Of a DNA stretch of 33,549 bases, positions 24,576 through 32,366 are shown piece after piece. Below the pieces are notes generated by a model that ran no database searches, was not told the origin of the DNA, and saw nothing but the letters and a program-made list of their open reading frames with translations. The translations under genes and the position numbers were made by a program. This DNA is from JACVCK01 sp041940385 (GTDB lineage: Bacteria; Planctomycetota; Phycisphaerae; Phycisphaerales; UBA1924), in NCBI GenBank assembly GCA_041940385.1, contig JBGTSD010000026.1, positions 1 to 33,549 on the forward strand, in the 5' to 3' direction. The stretch's first letter is position 1. Each line of letters begins with the position of its first letter.

Positions 24576-26411
24576 ATGCTCAAGTTCCTCCGCAAGTACA
24601 ACAAGCTCATCCTCGTCATCGGCGGCAGCTTGCTGATGGTGGCCTTCCTCCTGCCCACCGCCCTCACCCAGGGCGGCGGCGGTGGCGACCCCAAGGTGCT
24701 CCGCATCGACGGCGAGACCATCCGCCTGCGCCAGTACCAGGCGACGGCCGCGCGCGTGCAGCTCTTCCAGAACCTGCAGATGGTGCGCGGGCTGATCGAC
24801 GCGAATGAGCGTCCGGTGGATCACTGGCTGCTCCTCGTCCACGCCGCGCGCGAGGGCGGCTTCATGGGCGGGCCCAGCGACGGCGCCGAGGCGCTCTCGC
24901 TCTACCTGCCCGAGGACGTCCGCGCCGCCGTCGTCCGCACGTACGGCGAGGAGGCCGTCATCGACGCGCTCGCCGAATGGCGCGGCGTGTATCGCATGAT
25001 CACCACCTACACCGGCGCGGGCCGGCTCTCCGAGGTCGAGGCGCGCATTCTCGCCCAGGAACTCTTCGACGAAGCGCAGGTGCGCGCCGCCGCGATCAAG
25101 GCCGAGGACATTCTGGCCGAGATCCCCGAGCCCACCGAAGAAGAACTCCAGGCGCACTTCGACACCTACCGCGACATGGCGCCCGGTCAGGGCGAGCACG
25201 GCTTCGGCTACCGCCAGCCCGCCGCGATCCAGCTCAGTTGGATCGCGCTCGAGACCGTCCCGCTCAGCGGCGCCGTCACCCTCGATCCGATCGAGGTCCG
25301 CAAGCGCTGGCAGGCCAATCGCAGCCAGTATCCCGGCGAGTTCGATCAGGAGCGCGGCGCCGTCGAGCGCGACCTGCGCAACGAGCAGGTCGAAATCCTC
25401 AAGCGCGAGGCCGACCAGATCATCCAGAGCGCCGCCCTCAACGACGCCAAGCAGTTCCAGGAGCGCGGGCGCTGGCTCGTGCTGCCGGAGGACTGGTCGT
25501 CCAAGGTCCGGCGCCTCGAGGTCATCTCCGTCCAGGTCGGCGAGGCCATCCAGAAGCGCACCGGCACGCTCCTGCCCCCGCCCGTGCTCAACCGCACGCG
25601 CTGGATGGACGTCGCCGAACTCTCACGCGCGCCGGGCATCGGACGCGCCCAGGTCGCGATCGGAACCCGCCTGACGCCGTTCCCGCTGATCATCGAGGAG
25701 ACCCGCGAGATCGGCGGCAACGACGCGCGAGGGCCGCAGGTCGGTGTGCTGTCGCGCCGCCCCGCGACCGACCAGCTCGGCAACATGTACTACTACCGCA
25801 TCACCGCGGCGCGGCCGGAAGGTCCGCCCGAGTCTCTCGACGCGGTGCGCGAGGACGTGGTGCGAAACGTCAAGCGACTCCGCGCGTTCGAGCAGCTCAG
25901 CGCGCAGGTCGATGTGCTCCGCCAGCGCGCGATCAACGAGAGCGTCGAGCGCATCGCCAACACGATGCAGTCGGAGTTCGCCCACGGCATCGTCACCGAG
26001 CGCCGCCTCGCGAGTCTCTCGCCGACGCTCGATCAGGACTCGTTCCGCGAGGCCGTGATGGAGACCGCCCGCACGCTCGACCCGACGACGAAGATCTCCG
26101 AGATCCCCGTCGAGCGGCGCATCGTCGTGCAGCCGGTCCCCGAGACGCTGACCGTCGGCGTCGCGGAGATCCTGGGCCGCCGACCGGTGACGAGCGAGCA
26201 GTTCCGCGCCAGCGCCGAGTTCCTCGCGCAGCGGGCGGCGCAGGAGGCCATCCTGAGCATCACCGACTGGCCGTACTCGCTGGAGCATCTGCTCGAGCGG
26301 TACCGGTTCGTGGATCTGGGCCCCGGCGCTGCGCAGGAAGACGAAGCCACCGACGAAGGCGCCGACGAGAGCGCGACCGAAGGCGAAGACGCCGAGCCCG
26401 CTCAGTCCTGA
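24576..26411 (+). CDS. PpiD-like membrane-anchored periplasmic folding factor
   Basis: 611 aa. A short basic N-terminus (MLKFLRKYNK) and one transmembrane helix (about 11-30) place the rest in the periplasm. Next comes the SurA/PpiD N-terminal region: VLRIDGETIRLRQYQATAARV and long helices to about 190. The middle section (about 200-440) includes PTEEELQAHFDTYRD, the standard lead-in to the parvulin domain of this family. The following stretch is divergent and I do not see a clear parvulin rotamase core. A helical return region (QLSAQVDVLRQRAINESVERI) and an acidic tail (EDEATDEGADESATEGEDAE) complete it. The probable role is a chaperone for exported proteins at the inner-membrane exit. Its last 10 bases overlap the end of a convergent small gene. 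Confidence 0.8.
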   Translation: MLKFLRKYNKLILVIGGSLLMVAFLLPTALTQGGGGGDPKVLRIDGETIRLRQYQATAARVQLFQNLQMVRGLIDANERPVDHWLLLVHAAREGGFMGGPSDGAEALSLYLPEDVRAAVVRTYGEEAVIDALAEWRGVYRMITTYTGAGRLSEVEARILAQELFDEAQVRAAAIKAEDILAEIPEPTEEELQAHFDTYRDMAPGQGEHGFGYRQPAAIQLSWIALETVPLSGAVTLDPIEVRKRWQANRSQYPGEFDQERGAVERDLRNEQVEILKREADQIIQSAALNDAKQFQERGRWLVLPEDWSSKVRRLEVISVQVGEAIQKRTGTLLPPPVLNRTRWMDVAELSRAPGIGRAQVAIGTRLTPFPLIIEETREIGGNDARGPQVGVLSRRPATDQLGNMYYYRITAARPEGPPESLDAVREDVVRNVKRLRAFEQLSAQVDVLRQRAINESVERIANTMQSEFAHGIVTERRLASLSPTLDQDSFREAVMETARTLDPTTKISEIPVERRIVVQPVPETLTVGVAEILGRRPVTSEQFRASAEFLAQRAAQEAILSITDWPYSLEHLLERYRFVDLGPGAAQEDEATDEGADESATEGEDAEPAQS

Positions 26412-26683
26412 GCGTCGAAGCCAAGGAGCGCATCCATGTCCGGCGCCATGCGCCGAACGGTCGATGCGTCGAACCGTGAGCGCAGCCGCGCCAGCAGCCG
26501 GCGCGACGCCGCGAACCTGACCACACGCTCCGCCACCTGCGACGGCGGCTTCGCGCCCCCGGACCACAGCTCGTAATCAGCCCACGACAGCGTCACCCGT
26601 CGCCGGTCATCCGGTTCGATCACCACGTCGAACTCCCAGCCGGCCCCCGATTCTCGTTCGCTCTCCACGCGGATCTGCGGCAT
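26402..26683 (-). CDS. Small conserved-looking hypothetical protein
   Basis: 93 aa from MPQIRVESERE, chosen because GGAGG lies 10 nt upstream; an alternative ATG at 26740 adds 19 residues with a poorer ribosome site. The N-terminal half alternates hydrophobic and charged residues, as in a short beta-sheet (WEFDVVIEPDDRRRVTLSW). The second half is helical: PSQVAERVVRFAASRRLLARL. No cysteine, signal peptide or known motif is seen, so it is likely a soluble cytoplasmic protein of unknown function. It converges on the PpiD-like gene with a 10-base overlap and is divergent from the permease gene. Its regular amphipathic pattern and acidic/basic balance favour a real gene over a shadow frame. Confidence 0.62.
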   Translation of the reverse strand: MPQIRVESERESGAGWEFDVVIEPDDRRRVTLSWADYELWSGGAKPPSQVAERVVRFAASRRLLARLRSRFDASTVRRMAPDMDALLGFDAQD

Positions 26684-26802
26684 CCCCGCACGGCCTCCGC
26701 CGGTAAGAGCTTCGTCCGGAGACGGTGTACGATCGAACATCGGCGCCCCACGGTACCTCGTCCCGGCGTCGACAGCCCCGACGCGACCCCACGACGACCC
26801 GC

Positions 26803-28131
26803 ATGCGATTCTTCCTCGAGACAGCCCGGCTCGGACTCAAGAACCTGCGCCTGCACCTGCTGCGCTCGTTCCTCACCGCGCTGGGCATCATCCTCGGCGT
26901 CTCCGCCGTCATCACGATGGTCTCGATCGGTGAGGGGTCCAAGCAGCAGGCGCTCGACCAGATCGAGGCCCTCGGCGCCCGCAACATCATCGTCCGCTCG
27001 CAGAAGCCCCCGGAGAGCCAGCAGGCCGGCGGTCAGCAACGATCCTGGAGTTCCCGCTACGGCCTGACCCGCGACGACCTGCGCGCCGTGCGTGACAACT
27101 TCGAGGACGCCGAGTCCATCGTCCCGCTCAAGGCGATCGGCAGCCAGATTCTCCGCGACGACCGGCGCATCCAGAGCCAGGCCTACGGAACCACGCCCGA
27201 GCTGCAGACGCTCGCCAATCTCCGCCTCGCCCGGGGTCGCTATCTGACCACCGAGGACCTCGCCGAGCGCGCCATGGTGGCCGTGATCGGCAAGGAAGTC
27301 GCCGAGAAGATCTTTCCCTTCGACGACCCGCTCGGCTCGACGCTGCGCATCGACGAGAAGGTCGTCACCATCGTCGGCGTGCTCGCGCCCGTCGGGCTGT
27401 CGGGCGGAGCCGGCGCCGCGCTCGTCGGGCGAGACCTCAACCTCGACGTCCACATCCCCCTGACCACCGCGGAGATGTCCTTCGGCGACCTGGTCATGCG
27501 CCGCACATCCGGCTCCTTCCAGGCCAACGAGGTGCAGGTCGAGGAAATCTACATCTCCTCGCGCGACCGCGACACCGTCCTGACCGACGCGGCCCGCCTC
27601 CGTCGCCTGATCGAGACCCGTCACCCCGGCCTGACCGACATCGCCCTGATCGTCCCCTACGAACTGCTCGAGTCCGCCCGCAAGACGGCGCTGACCTGGA
27701 CCCTCGTCCTGGGCTTCATCGCCGGCATCGCGCTCCTGGTCGGCGGCATCGGCATCATGAACATCATGCTCGCGTCCGTGACCGAGCGAACACGTGAGAT
27801 CGGCATCCGCCGCGCCTTGGGCGCCACGCGCAAGCACATCATCTGGCAGTTCCTCGTCGAGACCAGCGTCCTGAGCGCTATCGGCGGGCTGATCGGCGTG
27901 GCGCTGGGCATCGGGGCCTCGGTGACCATCGGCGTCGCCATCCCCTACCTGCCCAAGCTGCCCGCGATCGGCAGCATGTTCCCCGAGGGCGTCTCGCTGC
28001 CGACGCAGCTCTCGCCGTGGTCAATGTTCCTGTCCTTCGGCGTCGCCGCGGCGACCGGGCTGATCTTCGGCATCTACCCCGCGACCGTCGCCGCCCGGCA
28101 GGATCCGATCGTCGCCCTGCGTCACGACTGA
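26803..28131 (+). CDS. MacB/FtsX-type ABC transporter permease
   Basis: 442 aa with the standard MacB-family layout. First membrane helix LLRSFLTALGIILGVSAVITMVSIGEGS (about 20-45), then a large periplasmic MacB-core domain (about 50-290), then three C-terminal helices containing GGIGIMNIMLASVTERTREIGIRRALGATRKHI, the FtsX cytoplasmic coupling signature. The last helix ends AARQDPIVALRHD, the family-typical P-(I/V)-x-AL-R end. Such permeases work with an ATPase as mechanotransmitters for lipoprotein, peptide or drug export. No ATPase or membrane-fusion gene adjoins, so the partners are elsewhere. The start at 26803 (MRFFLETARLGLKNL) fits the family; no clear Shine-Dalgarno precedes it, and a TACGAT -10-like hexamer lies at 26728-26733. 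Confidence 0.93.
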   Translation: MRFFLETARLGLKNLRLHLLRSFLTALGIILGVSAVITMVSIGEGSKQQALDQIEALGARNIIVRSQKPPESQQAGGQQRSWSSRYGLTRDDLRAVRDNFEDAESIVPLKAIGSQILRDDRRIQSQAYGTTPELQTLANLRLARGRYLTTEDLAERAMVAVIGKEVAEKIFPFDDPLGSTLRIDEKVVTIVGVLAPVGLSGGAGAALVGRDLNLDVHIPLTTAEMSFGDLVMRRTSGSFQANEVQVEEIYISSRDRDTVLTDAARLRRLIETRHPGLTDIALIVPYELLESARKTALTWTLVLGFIAGIALLVGGIGIMNIMLASVTERTREIGIRRALGATRKHIIWQFLVETSVLSAIGGLIGVALGIGASVTIGVAIPYLPKLPAIGSMFPEGVSLPTQLSPWSMFLSFGVAAATGLIFGIYPATVAARQDPIVALRHD

Positions 28132-28193
28132 CGCTCGCCCTTCGCTATTCTGGACTGCATCGCCCGGGACCATTCCTACCCGTGGGGGATCGC

Positions 28194-28826
28194 ATGTCCG
28201 AAGCGCCGCAGCAGCCACCGGCCTCACCAGCGCACCACGCGCCGCCGACGTCGCCCGGCACACCGATGCGCGAGCGCCGGCATGTCTGGCCCGTTCCCAT
28301 CGGCATCGTGATCGCCGTCTTCGGCGGCGGCGCCGTGCTCGCCAGCGCGTGGATGATCGTCGGCTGGCTGATCATGTCGCGCGTCCTGCCCGCCATGGCG
28401 GAGGTCAACGCCGCGAGCGTGCCCATCGAGAAGTTCGCCGTCTCGCAGTACGTGCTCGGCGCGATCGGGATGGTGATCGCGGTTCTGGCGATCGTGGCGG
28501 GCATCGGCCTCGCGAGGCGACGCCCCTGGTCGCCGCGCGTCGTCGTGGTGTGGTCGCTCCTCAAAGTCCTCTACGGCATCGTCGCCTCGGGAGTCGCCAG
28601 CGCGATGCAGGCGGACACGATGAGTTCGGGAATCGCCGCGGCCGGCGGCGCTGGCGGCACGCCGTTCAACGACACGTTCCTGCTCGCGATGGCGATCGTG
28701 ACGTTCATCATGTACGCGCTGTGGTACAGCGCGCTGCCGATCTTCGTGCTGATCTGGATGCGCCGCCCCTCGGTTCGGCGCGAAACGGCCCGCTGGACCA
28801 ACGCGTCCGCTTCCGTGGGAGAGTAA
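28194..28826 (+). CDS. Four-helix membrane protein of unknown function
   Basis: 210 aa. A disordered Pro/Ala/His N-terminus (MSEAPQQPPASPAHHAPPTS) is followed by four predicted membrane helices. These are VPIGIVIAVFGGGAVLASAWMI-like (about 35-62), YVLGAIGMVIAVLAIVAGIGL (about 84-104), VVVVWSLLKVLYGIVASGVA (about 113-132) and LLAMAIVTFIMYALWYSALPIF (about 162-184). Basic loops RRRPWSPR and RRPSVRRE lie on the expected cytoplasmic side. I recognise no family. GGGGGA upstream of the ATG at 28194 is the ribosome site. The next membrane-protein gene begins 3 bases after its stop, so the two are surely co-translated and may work together. Confidence 0.75.
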   Translation: MSEAPQQPPASPAHHAPPTSPGTPMRERRHVWPVPIGIVIAVFGGGAVLASAWMIVGWLIMSRVLPAMAEVNAASVPIEKFAVSQYVLGAIGMVIAVLAIVAGIGLARRRPWSPRVVVVWSLLKVLYGIVASGVASAMQADTMSSGIAAAGGAGGTPFNDTFLLAMAIVTFIMYALWYSALPIFVLIWMRRPSVRRETARWTNASASVGE

Positions 28827-28829
28827 GCC

Positions 28830-30314
28830 GTGCGCTGCAAGCAATGCGACTACCCGCTCTGGCGCCTGAAGACTCGCACCTGCCCGGAGTGCGGCGCCGG
28901 GTTCAAGCCCTCCGACTTCGAGTTCGCGCCGAACTCCGTCCGCTTCCGCTGCGTGCAGTGCGAGCAGGAGTACTACGGCGTCGACGAGCACGGCCTGCTC
29001 GTGCCACGCAGCTTCGAGTGCGTCCGCTGCAAGCAATGGGTCTCGATGGACGACATGATCCTCGAGCCCGCCCAGGGCTTCTCCGACGAGATCCGCAGCG
29101 CCTGCAACCCCTGGCTCGACAAGAGCAAGGGCAGATTCAAGCGCTGGATCCACACCGTCGGCATGACGCTCGGTCGGCCCGGGCTGCTCGCGCGCGTCAC
29201 ACCGCCCGACCGCGGCGGCGCGGCGCTCTGGTTCGCGCTCCGCAGCAACATCACCTACACCCTCGTCGGTCTGACGCCGCTGCTGTTCTTCCCCGTTCTA
29301 TTCGGCTTCACCGCGGGGGCGCGCGGCGGAGCGGGCGGCGTCGCGGGCGGCATCGTGTCAGGGCTCGCGATCTCGCTGGTGTCGTTCATCGTGTCGTTCG
29401 TCGTCGGACTCGGCCTCTGGACGCTCGCGACGCACGTGATCCTGCGCATGACCGGCCCGATCGCCGGCGACATCTCGCGGACCGGCAGCTTCATCTGCTA
29501 CGCCGCCGGCGCCAACATCCTCACGGGCATTCCCTGCGTGGGCTTCTACTTCATCGCGATCAGTTGGATCTGGCCCGCGATCAGCGCCGGGTTCATGTTG
29601 CGCGAAGCCCACCGCGTCCCAGCGTGGCGCGCGTTCACCGCCGCGATCGCGCCCCCCGCGTCCGTGGCGCTCCTGATCGGCGGTCTCTTCACCTGGCTGG
29701 TGATCTGGAGCGCGAACCAGGCGGGCGCGATGTCGGGCTGGGCCAGCTTGAGCGCCGCCCAGACCATGCAGACGGTCATGGCCGTCTCCGGCGCGAAGAC
29801 CTACTTCGCGCCGACGCATGCCGGGACCTACGTCCTCAACGGGACGCTCGCCTCGGAGGAACTTGTGCCGTTCAGCGGCATGGAGCTGGCCCTCAAGCCG
29901 CTCGTGGACGGGTACACGATCTCGTCGCTGGAATCCACCGACGCGGACCGACAGGCCAGGGCGCTCGCGGCGTTCGAGGGCGCGATCCCGGCGGACGCCG
30001 TCGCCTATCGGCTCGGCGACTTCGTCTTCATCGCGCCGCCTCCCGAGGCCACGGCGATCACCGGCCTCTGGTCGTGCATCGTCATCCCGGAGGGCGGCTT
30101 CACGGACACGAAGGCCTATGTCGCGGTGCTCGACGGGCTCGGCTCGCCGTCCACGTTCGATCAGACCAACTTCTCCGCGATGCTCGCGATGCAGAACCGG
30201 CTGCGCGCCGCGCGCCGCCTGCCGCCCATCCCCGACCCCGCCGCCATTCCTCACGACCAGCGAAACTGGACGGCGCCCACCCCCGATCCCCTCGGCGAGG
30301 GAACGGATCACTGA
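28830..30314 (+). CDS. Zinc-ribbon membrane protein with Yip1-like domain
   Basis: 494 aa from a GTG start with GGGAGAG upstream, 3 bases after the previous stop. The N-terminus has four CxxC pairs (Cys3/6, 18/21, 41/44, 64/67) making two zinc ribbons; the first, RCKQCDYPLWRLKTRTCPECG-like (two halves), is of a type frequent in Planctomycetes. From about residue 130 several helices follow: LVGLTPLLFFPVLFGF, GLAISLVSFIVSFVVGLGLW, ICYAAGANILTGIPCVGFYF and ASVALLIGGLFTWLVIW. This resembles the Yip1-type membrane domain. The last 180 residues are soluble, beta-rich and novel to me, with an EFVPFSGMEL-like and FVFIAPPPEA region. Function unknown; perhaps a regulated membrane scaffold with its four-helix partner. 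Confidence 0.75.
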   Translation: MRCKQCDYPLWRLKTRTCPECGAGFKPSDFEFAPNSVRFRCVQCEQEYYGVDEHGLLVPRSFECVRCKQWVSMDDMILEPAQGFSDEIRSACNPWLDKSKGRFKRWIHTVGMTLGRPGLLARVTPPDRGGAALWFALRSNITYTLVGLTPLLFFPVLFGFTAGARGGAGGVAGGIVSGLAISLVSFIVSFVVGLGLWTLATHVILRMTGPIAGDISRTGSFICYAAGANILTGIPCVGFYFIAISWIWPAISAGFMLREAHRVPAWRAFTAAIAPPASVALLIGGLFTWLVIWSANQAGAMSGWASLSAAQTMQTVMAVSGAKTYFAPTHAGTYVLNGTLASEELVPFSGMELALKPLVDGYTISSLESTDADRQARALAAFEGAIPADAVAYRLGDFVFIAPPPEATAITGLWSCIVIPEGGFTDTKAYVAVLDGLGSPSTFDQTNFSAMLAMQNRLRAARRLPPIPDPAAIPHDQRNWTAPTPDPLGEGTDH

Positions 30315-30343
30315 TCACTCCGGCTAGCCCCGGCGGCGCGGCG

Positions 30344-30349
30344 TAGACT
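30344..30349 (+). promoter_or_regulatory. Candidate -10 element of rsmB-like gene
   Basis: TAGACT, identical to the hexamer before the FKBP gene, lies 12 nt before the ATG. The intervening bases are pyrimidines only (CGCCCCCTCCCC), so no ribosome site exists and a leaderless message is possible. Confidence 0.35.
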
Positions 30350-30361
30350 CGCCCCCTCCCC

Positions 30362-31780
30362 ATGCCGCCCCGCCCACGCCGACGACCATCCGCCCCGCCG
30401 CGACGACCCATCGAGGTCATCGCCGATCCCGCGCGCGATCGCGTCATCCAGCGGCTGGGGATGCAGGCCCGCCGATACCCGGACCTCGACCTGGCGCCGC
30501 TGGACACCGCCGGTCTGGATCATCGCGACGCCGCGTTCGCCCACGCGATCTACGACGCCGCGATCCGTCGCTGGCTGACGCTCGCGTACGTCCTCGAGAC
30601 GGGCCTGACGCAGCCGTGGGACTCGATCGAGCCCAAGGTGAAGGGCCCAATGCTCGCGGGCGCAGCTCAGCTCTTGTTGCTGGACCGCGTGCCGCCCCAC
30701 GCCGCGGTGAACGCGTCCGTCGAATGGGCCAAGCGCCGCGTGCGCACCGGCGCGGGCGCAATGGTCAATGCGGTGCTGCGCCGAACGATCGAATTGGTCA
30801 GCACCGGCGAGGACGGCGAGCGCGTCCGGCGCGAGACCTGGTCGGACCAGCGCGACGAGATCCCGCTGTCGGATGGGCGCGCGATGGCGCTCGCGGCGCC
30901 GGTGCTTCCGGAAGACGCGCTCTCGCGTCTCGCGGTCGCGACGAGCCACCCGATCCACCTGCTGCGCACGTGGTCGAAGGACATGCCGATCCGCGAGGTC
31001 AAGGAGCTCGCGCTCCACGGCGTGGCGCACGCCCCCATCATTCTCAACATCGCGCACGCCAAGGCGGATGGGCCGCCGCTGCCCGATCATTTCATGCGCC
31101 CGCACACCGCGCCGGGGCACGTGGTCTGGACCGGCCCGCACGAGGCGCTCGCGGACCTGCTGCAGAGCCGGCGCGACATCTGGGCGCAGGACCCCGCATC
31201 GTCCGCAGCCGTTGATTCGATCGCTGGCCTCGAGCCCAAGCTGATCGTGGACGTCTGCGCCGGTCAGGGCACCAAGACGCGTCAGCTCGCGTACACCTTC
31301 CCGAACGCCGAGATCGTCGCCACCGACGTCGCGCCGGATCGCGTCGCGGCGCTGCAGCGCACGTTCGGCGACCATCCTCGGGTGAAGGTCGTCACGCTCG
31401 AGGACCTCGAACCGTGGTTCGGTCGCGCCGAGCTCGTCGTGCTCGATGTGCCCTGCACCAACACCGGCGTGCTCGCTCGGCGCGTCGAAGCGCGCTATCG
31501 ATTCGACGATCAGCGCCTCGGCGAGCTCGTCTCGCGTCAGCGCCAGATCATCGCCGACTCCGTGCGCCTCCTCGCGCCCGTGCGCAAGGGCGGCGAACGC
31601 GGACGCATCCTGTACGCCACCTGCTCGCTCGACGCACGAGAGAACGAGGAACAGGCCCAGTGGACCGACCGATGGCACGCGCTCACGCCCAGCCGAACCC
31701 GCCGGCAACGCCCCCAGGGCGGACCGGGCGAACCGCCGGAGCGATGGACCGACGGCTCGTTCTCCGTGCTCCTCGGCTGA
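30362..31780 (+). CDS. rsmB: RsmB-like 16S rRNA m5C methyltransferase
   Basis: SAM-dependent methyltransferase of the NOL1/NOP2/sun family, 472 aa. The N-terminal NusB-like helical domain (about 20-150: RDAAFAHAIYDAAIRRW, PHAAVNASVEWAKR, NAVLRR) is what marks RsmB, which targets C967 of 16S rRNA. The catalytic domain has the SAM-binding VDVCAGQGTKTRQLA (about 296-310), the LDVPCTNTGVLARR motif with Cys365, and YATCSLDARENE with the nucleophile Cys421. The usual motif is D-A-P-C-S-G-(S/T)-G; here it reads D-V-P-C-T-N-T-G, an unusual variant that keeps both key cysteines. The basic N-terminal 16 residues look disordered. No Shine-Dalgarno precedes the ATG. Target site should be confirmed, hence moderate certainty on the exact member. 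Confidence 0.85.
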   Translation: MPPRPRRRPSAPPRRPIEVIADPARDRVIQRLGMQARRYPDLDLAPLDTAGLDHRDAAFAHAIYDAAIRRWLTLAYVLETGLTQPWDSIEPKVKGPMLAGAAQLLLLDRVPPHAAVNASVEWAKRRVRTGAGAMVNAVLRRTIELVSTGEDGERVRRETWSDQRDEIPLSDGRAMALAAPVLPEDALSRLAVATSHPIHLLRTWSKDMPIREVKELALHGVAHAPIILNIAHAKADGPPLPDHFMRPHTAPGHVVWTGPHEALADLLQSRRDIWAQDPASSAAVDSIAGLEPKLIVDVCAGQGTKTRQLAYTFPNAEIVATDVAPDRVAALQRTFGDHPRVKVVTLEDLEPWFGRAELVVLDVPCTNTGVLARRVEARYRFDDQRLGELVSRQRQIIADSVRLLAPVRKGGERGRILYATCSLDARENEEQAQWTDRWHALTPSRTRRQRPQGGPGEPPERWTDGSFSVLLG

Positions 31781-31804
31781 AGAATCCGGGTGAAACACTG
31801 GTGG

Positions 31805-31832
31805 TTGCGGCGTCCGCGGGCCTCGCTACGAT
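31805..31832 (+). promoter_or_regulatory. Candidate promoter of PTS EIIA gene
   Basis: TTGCGG (31805-31810), a 16-nt spacer and TACGAT (31827-31832), 37 nt before the ATG at 31870, just after the rsmB-like stop codon. Confidence 0.4.
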
Positions 31833-31869
31833 TGCCGACCCGACTCGCCCGGCGAACGCGCCCCGACCC

Positions 31870-32331
31870 ATGAACATCCTCGACATCATCACCCCCGAAA
31901 CCGTCAAGGTCCCGCTCGATGCGCCGGACAAGAAGGGCGCCATCTTCGAGCTGGTCGATCTGCTCGCGAAGGCGGACAAGGTCGATGACGTCGAGGCGCT
32001 CCGCGACGCCGTCTGGTCGCGCGAACAGACGCGCACCACCGGCATCGGGCACGGCCTCGCGATCCCCCACGGCAAGTGCGTCGGCGTGCCGCGCCTCGCC
32101 ATGGCGATCGGCAAACCCGCGAAGCCGATGGACTTCGCCGCGATCGACGGCAAGCCGGTGCAGCTCATCATCCTGCTCGCCAGCCCGATCGATCGCACGT
32201 CGGATCACATCCAGGCGCTCGCGCGCATCAGCAAGATGATGCACTCCGAGGCGTTCCGCGAGCGCATGTACGCCGCGGGTTCCTCCGAGCAGGTCTTCAA
32301 GCTGCTCGAAGAGGCCGAGCGGGGCGGCTGA
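31870..32331 (+). CDS. PTS EIIA type-2 domain protein (PtsN/FruA-like)
   Basis: 153-aa single-domain phosphocarrier. It begins MNILDIITPETVKVPLDAPDK and has the type-2 signature TRTTGIGHGLAIPHGKC, with the phospho-accepting histidine at 67 (IPHGK). The remainder keeps the family order: LAMAIGKPAKPMDFAAIDGKPVQLIILLASP, then HIQALARISKMM and a C-terminal helix. No EIIB or EIIC transporter adjoins, so it is likelier a regulatory nitrogen-PTS EIIA than a sugar-uptake component. Such proteins relay phosphorylation state to potassium, nitrogen or envelope control. The start is preceded by CGCCCCGACCC, without a ribosome site. It lies between the rsmB-like gene and ispA on the same strand. Confidence 0.92.
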   Translation: MNILDIITPETVKVPLDAPDKKGAIFELVDLLAKADKVDDVEALRDAVWSREQTRTTGIGHGLAIPHGKCVGVPRLAMAIGKPAKPMDFAAIDGKPVQLIILLASPIDRTSDHIQALARISKMMHSEAFRERMYAAGSSEQVFKLLEEAERGG

Positions 32332-32351
32332 TCGCCCGGCGACGCGACCCG

Positions 32352-32357
32352 TATACT
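32352..32357 (+). promoter_or_regulatory. Candidate -10 element of ispA, possibly leaderless
   Basis: TATACT (5/6 of consensus) lies 9 nt before the ATG at 32367. The intervening CCACCTGTC contains no ribosome site. Transcription would begin about G32364 or at the A of the start codon. Confidence 0.42.
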
Positions 32358-32366
32358 CCACCTGTC

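Noticed and set aside
24977..26479. A 500-codon plus-strand open frame inside the PpiD-like gene
   Set aside because: It is a shadow frame rich in Arg, with no homology; the other frame has anchor, SurA-like region and ribosome site.
28349..30346. A 665-codon plus-strand open frame overlapping two membrane-protein genes
   Set aside because: It is extremely Arg/His-rich without hydrophobic segments or motifs; the overlapping frames have membrane helices and CxxC pairs.
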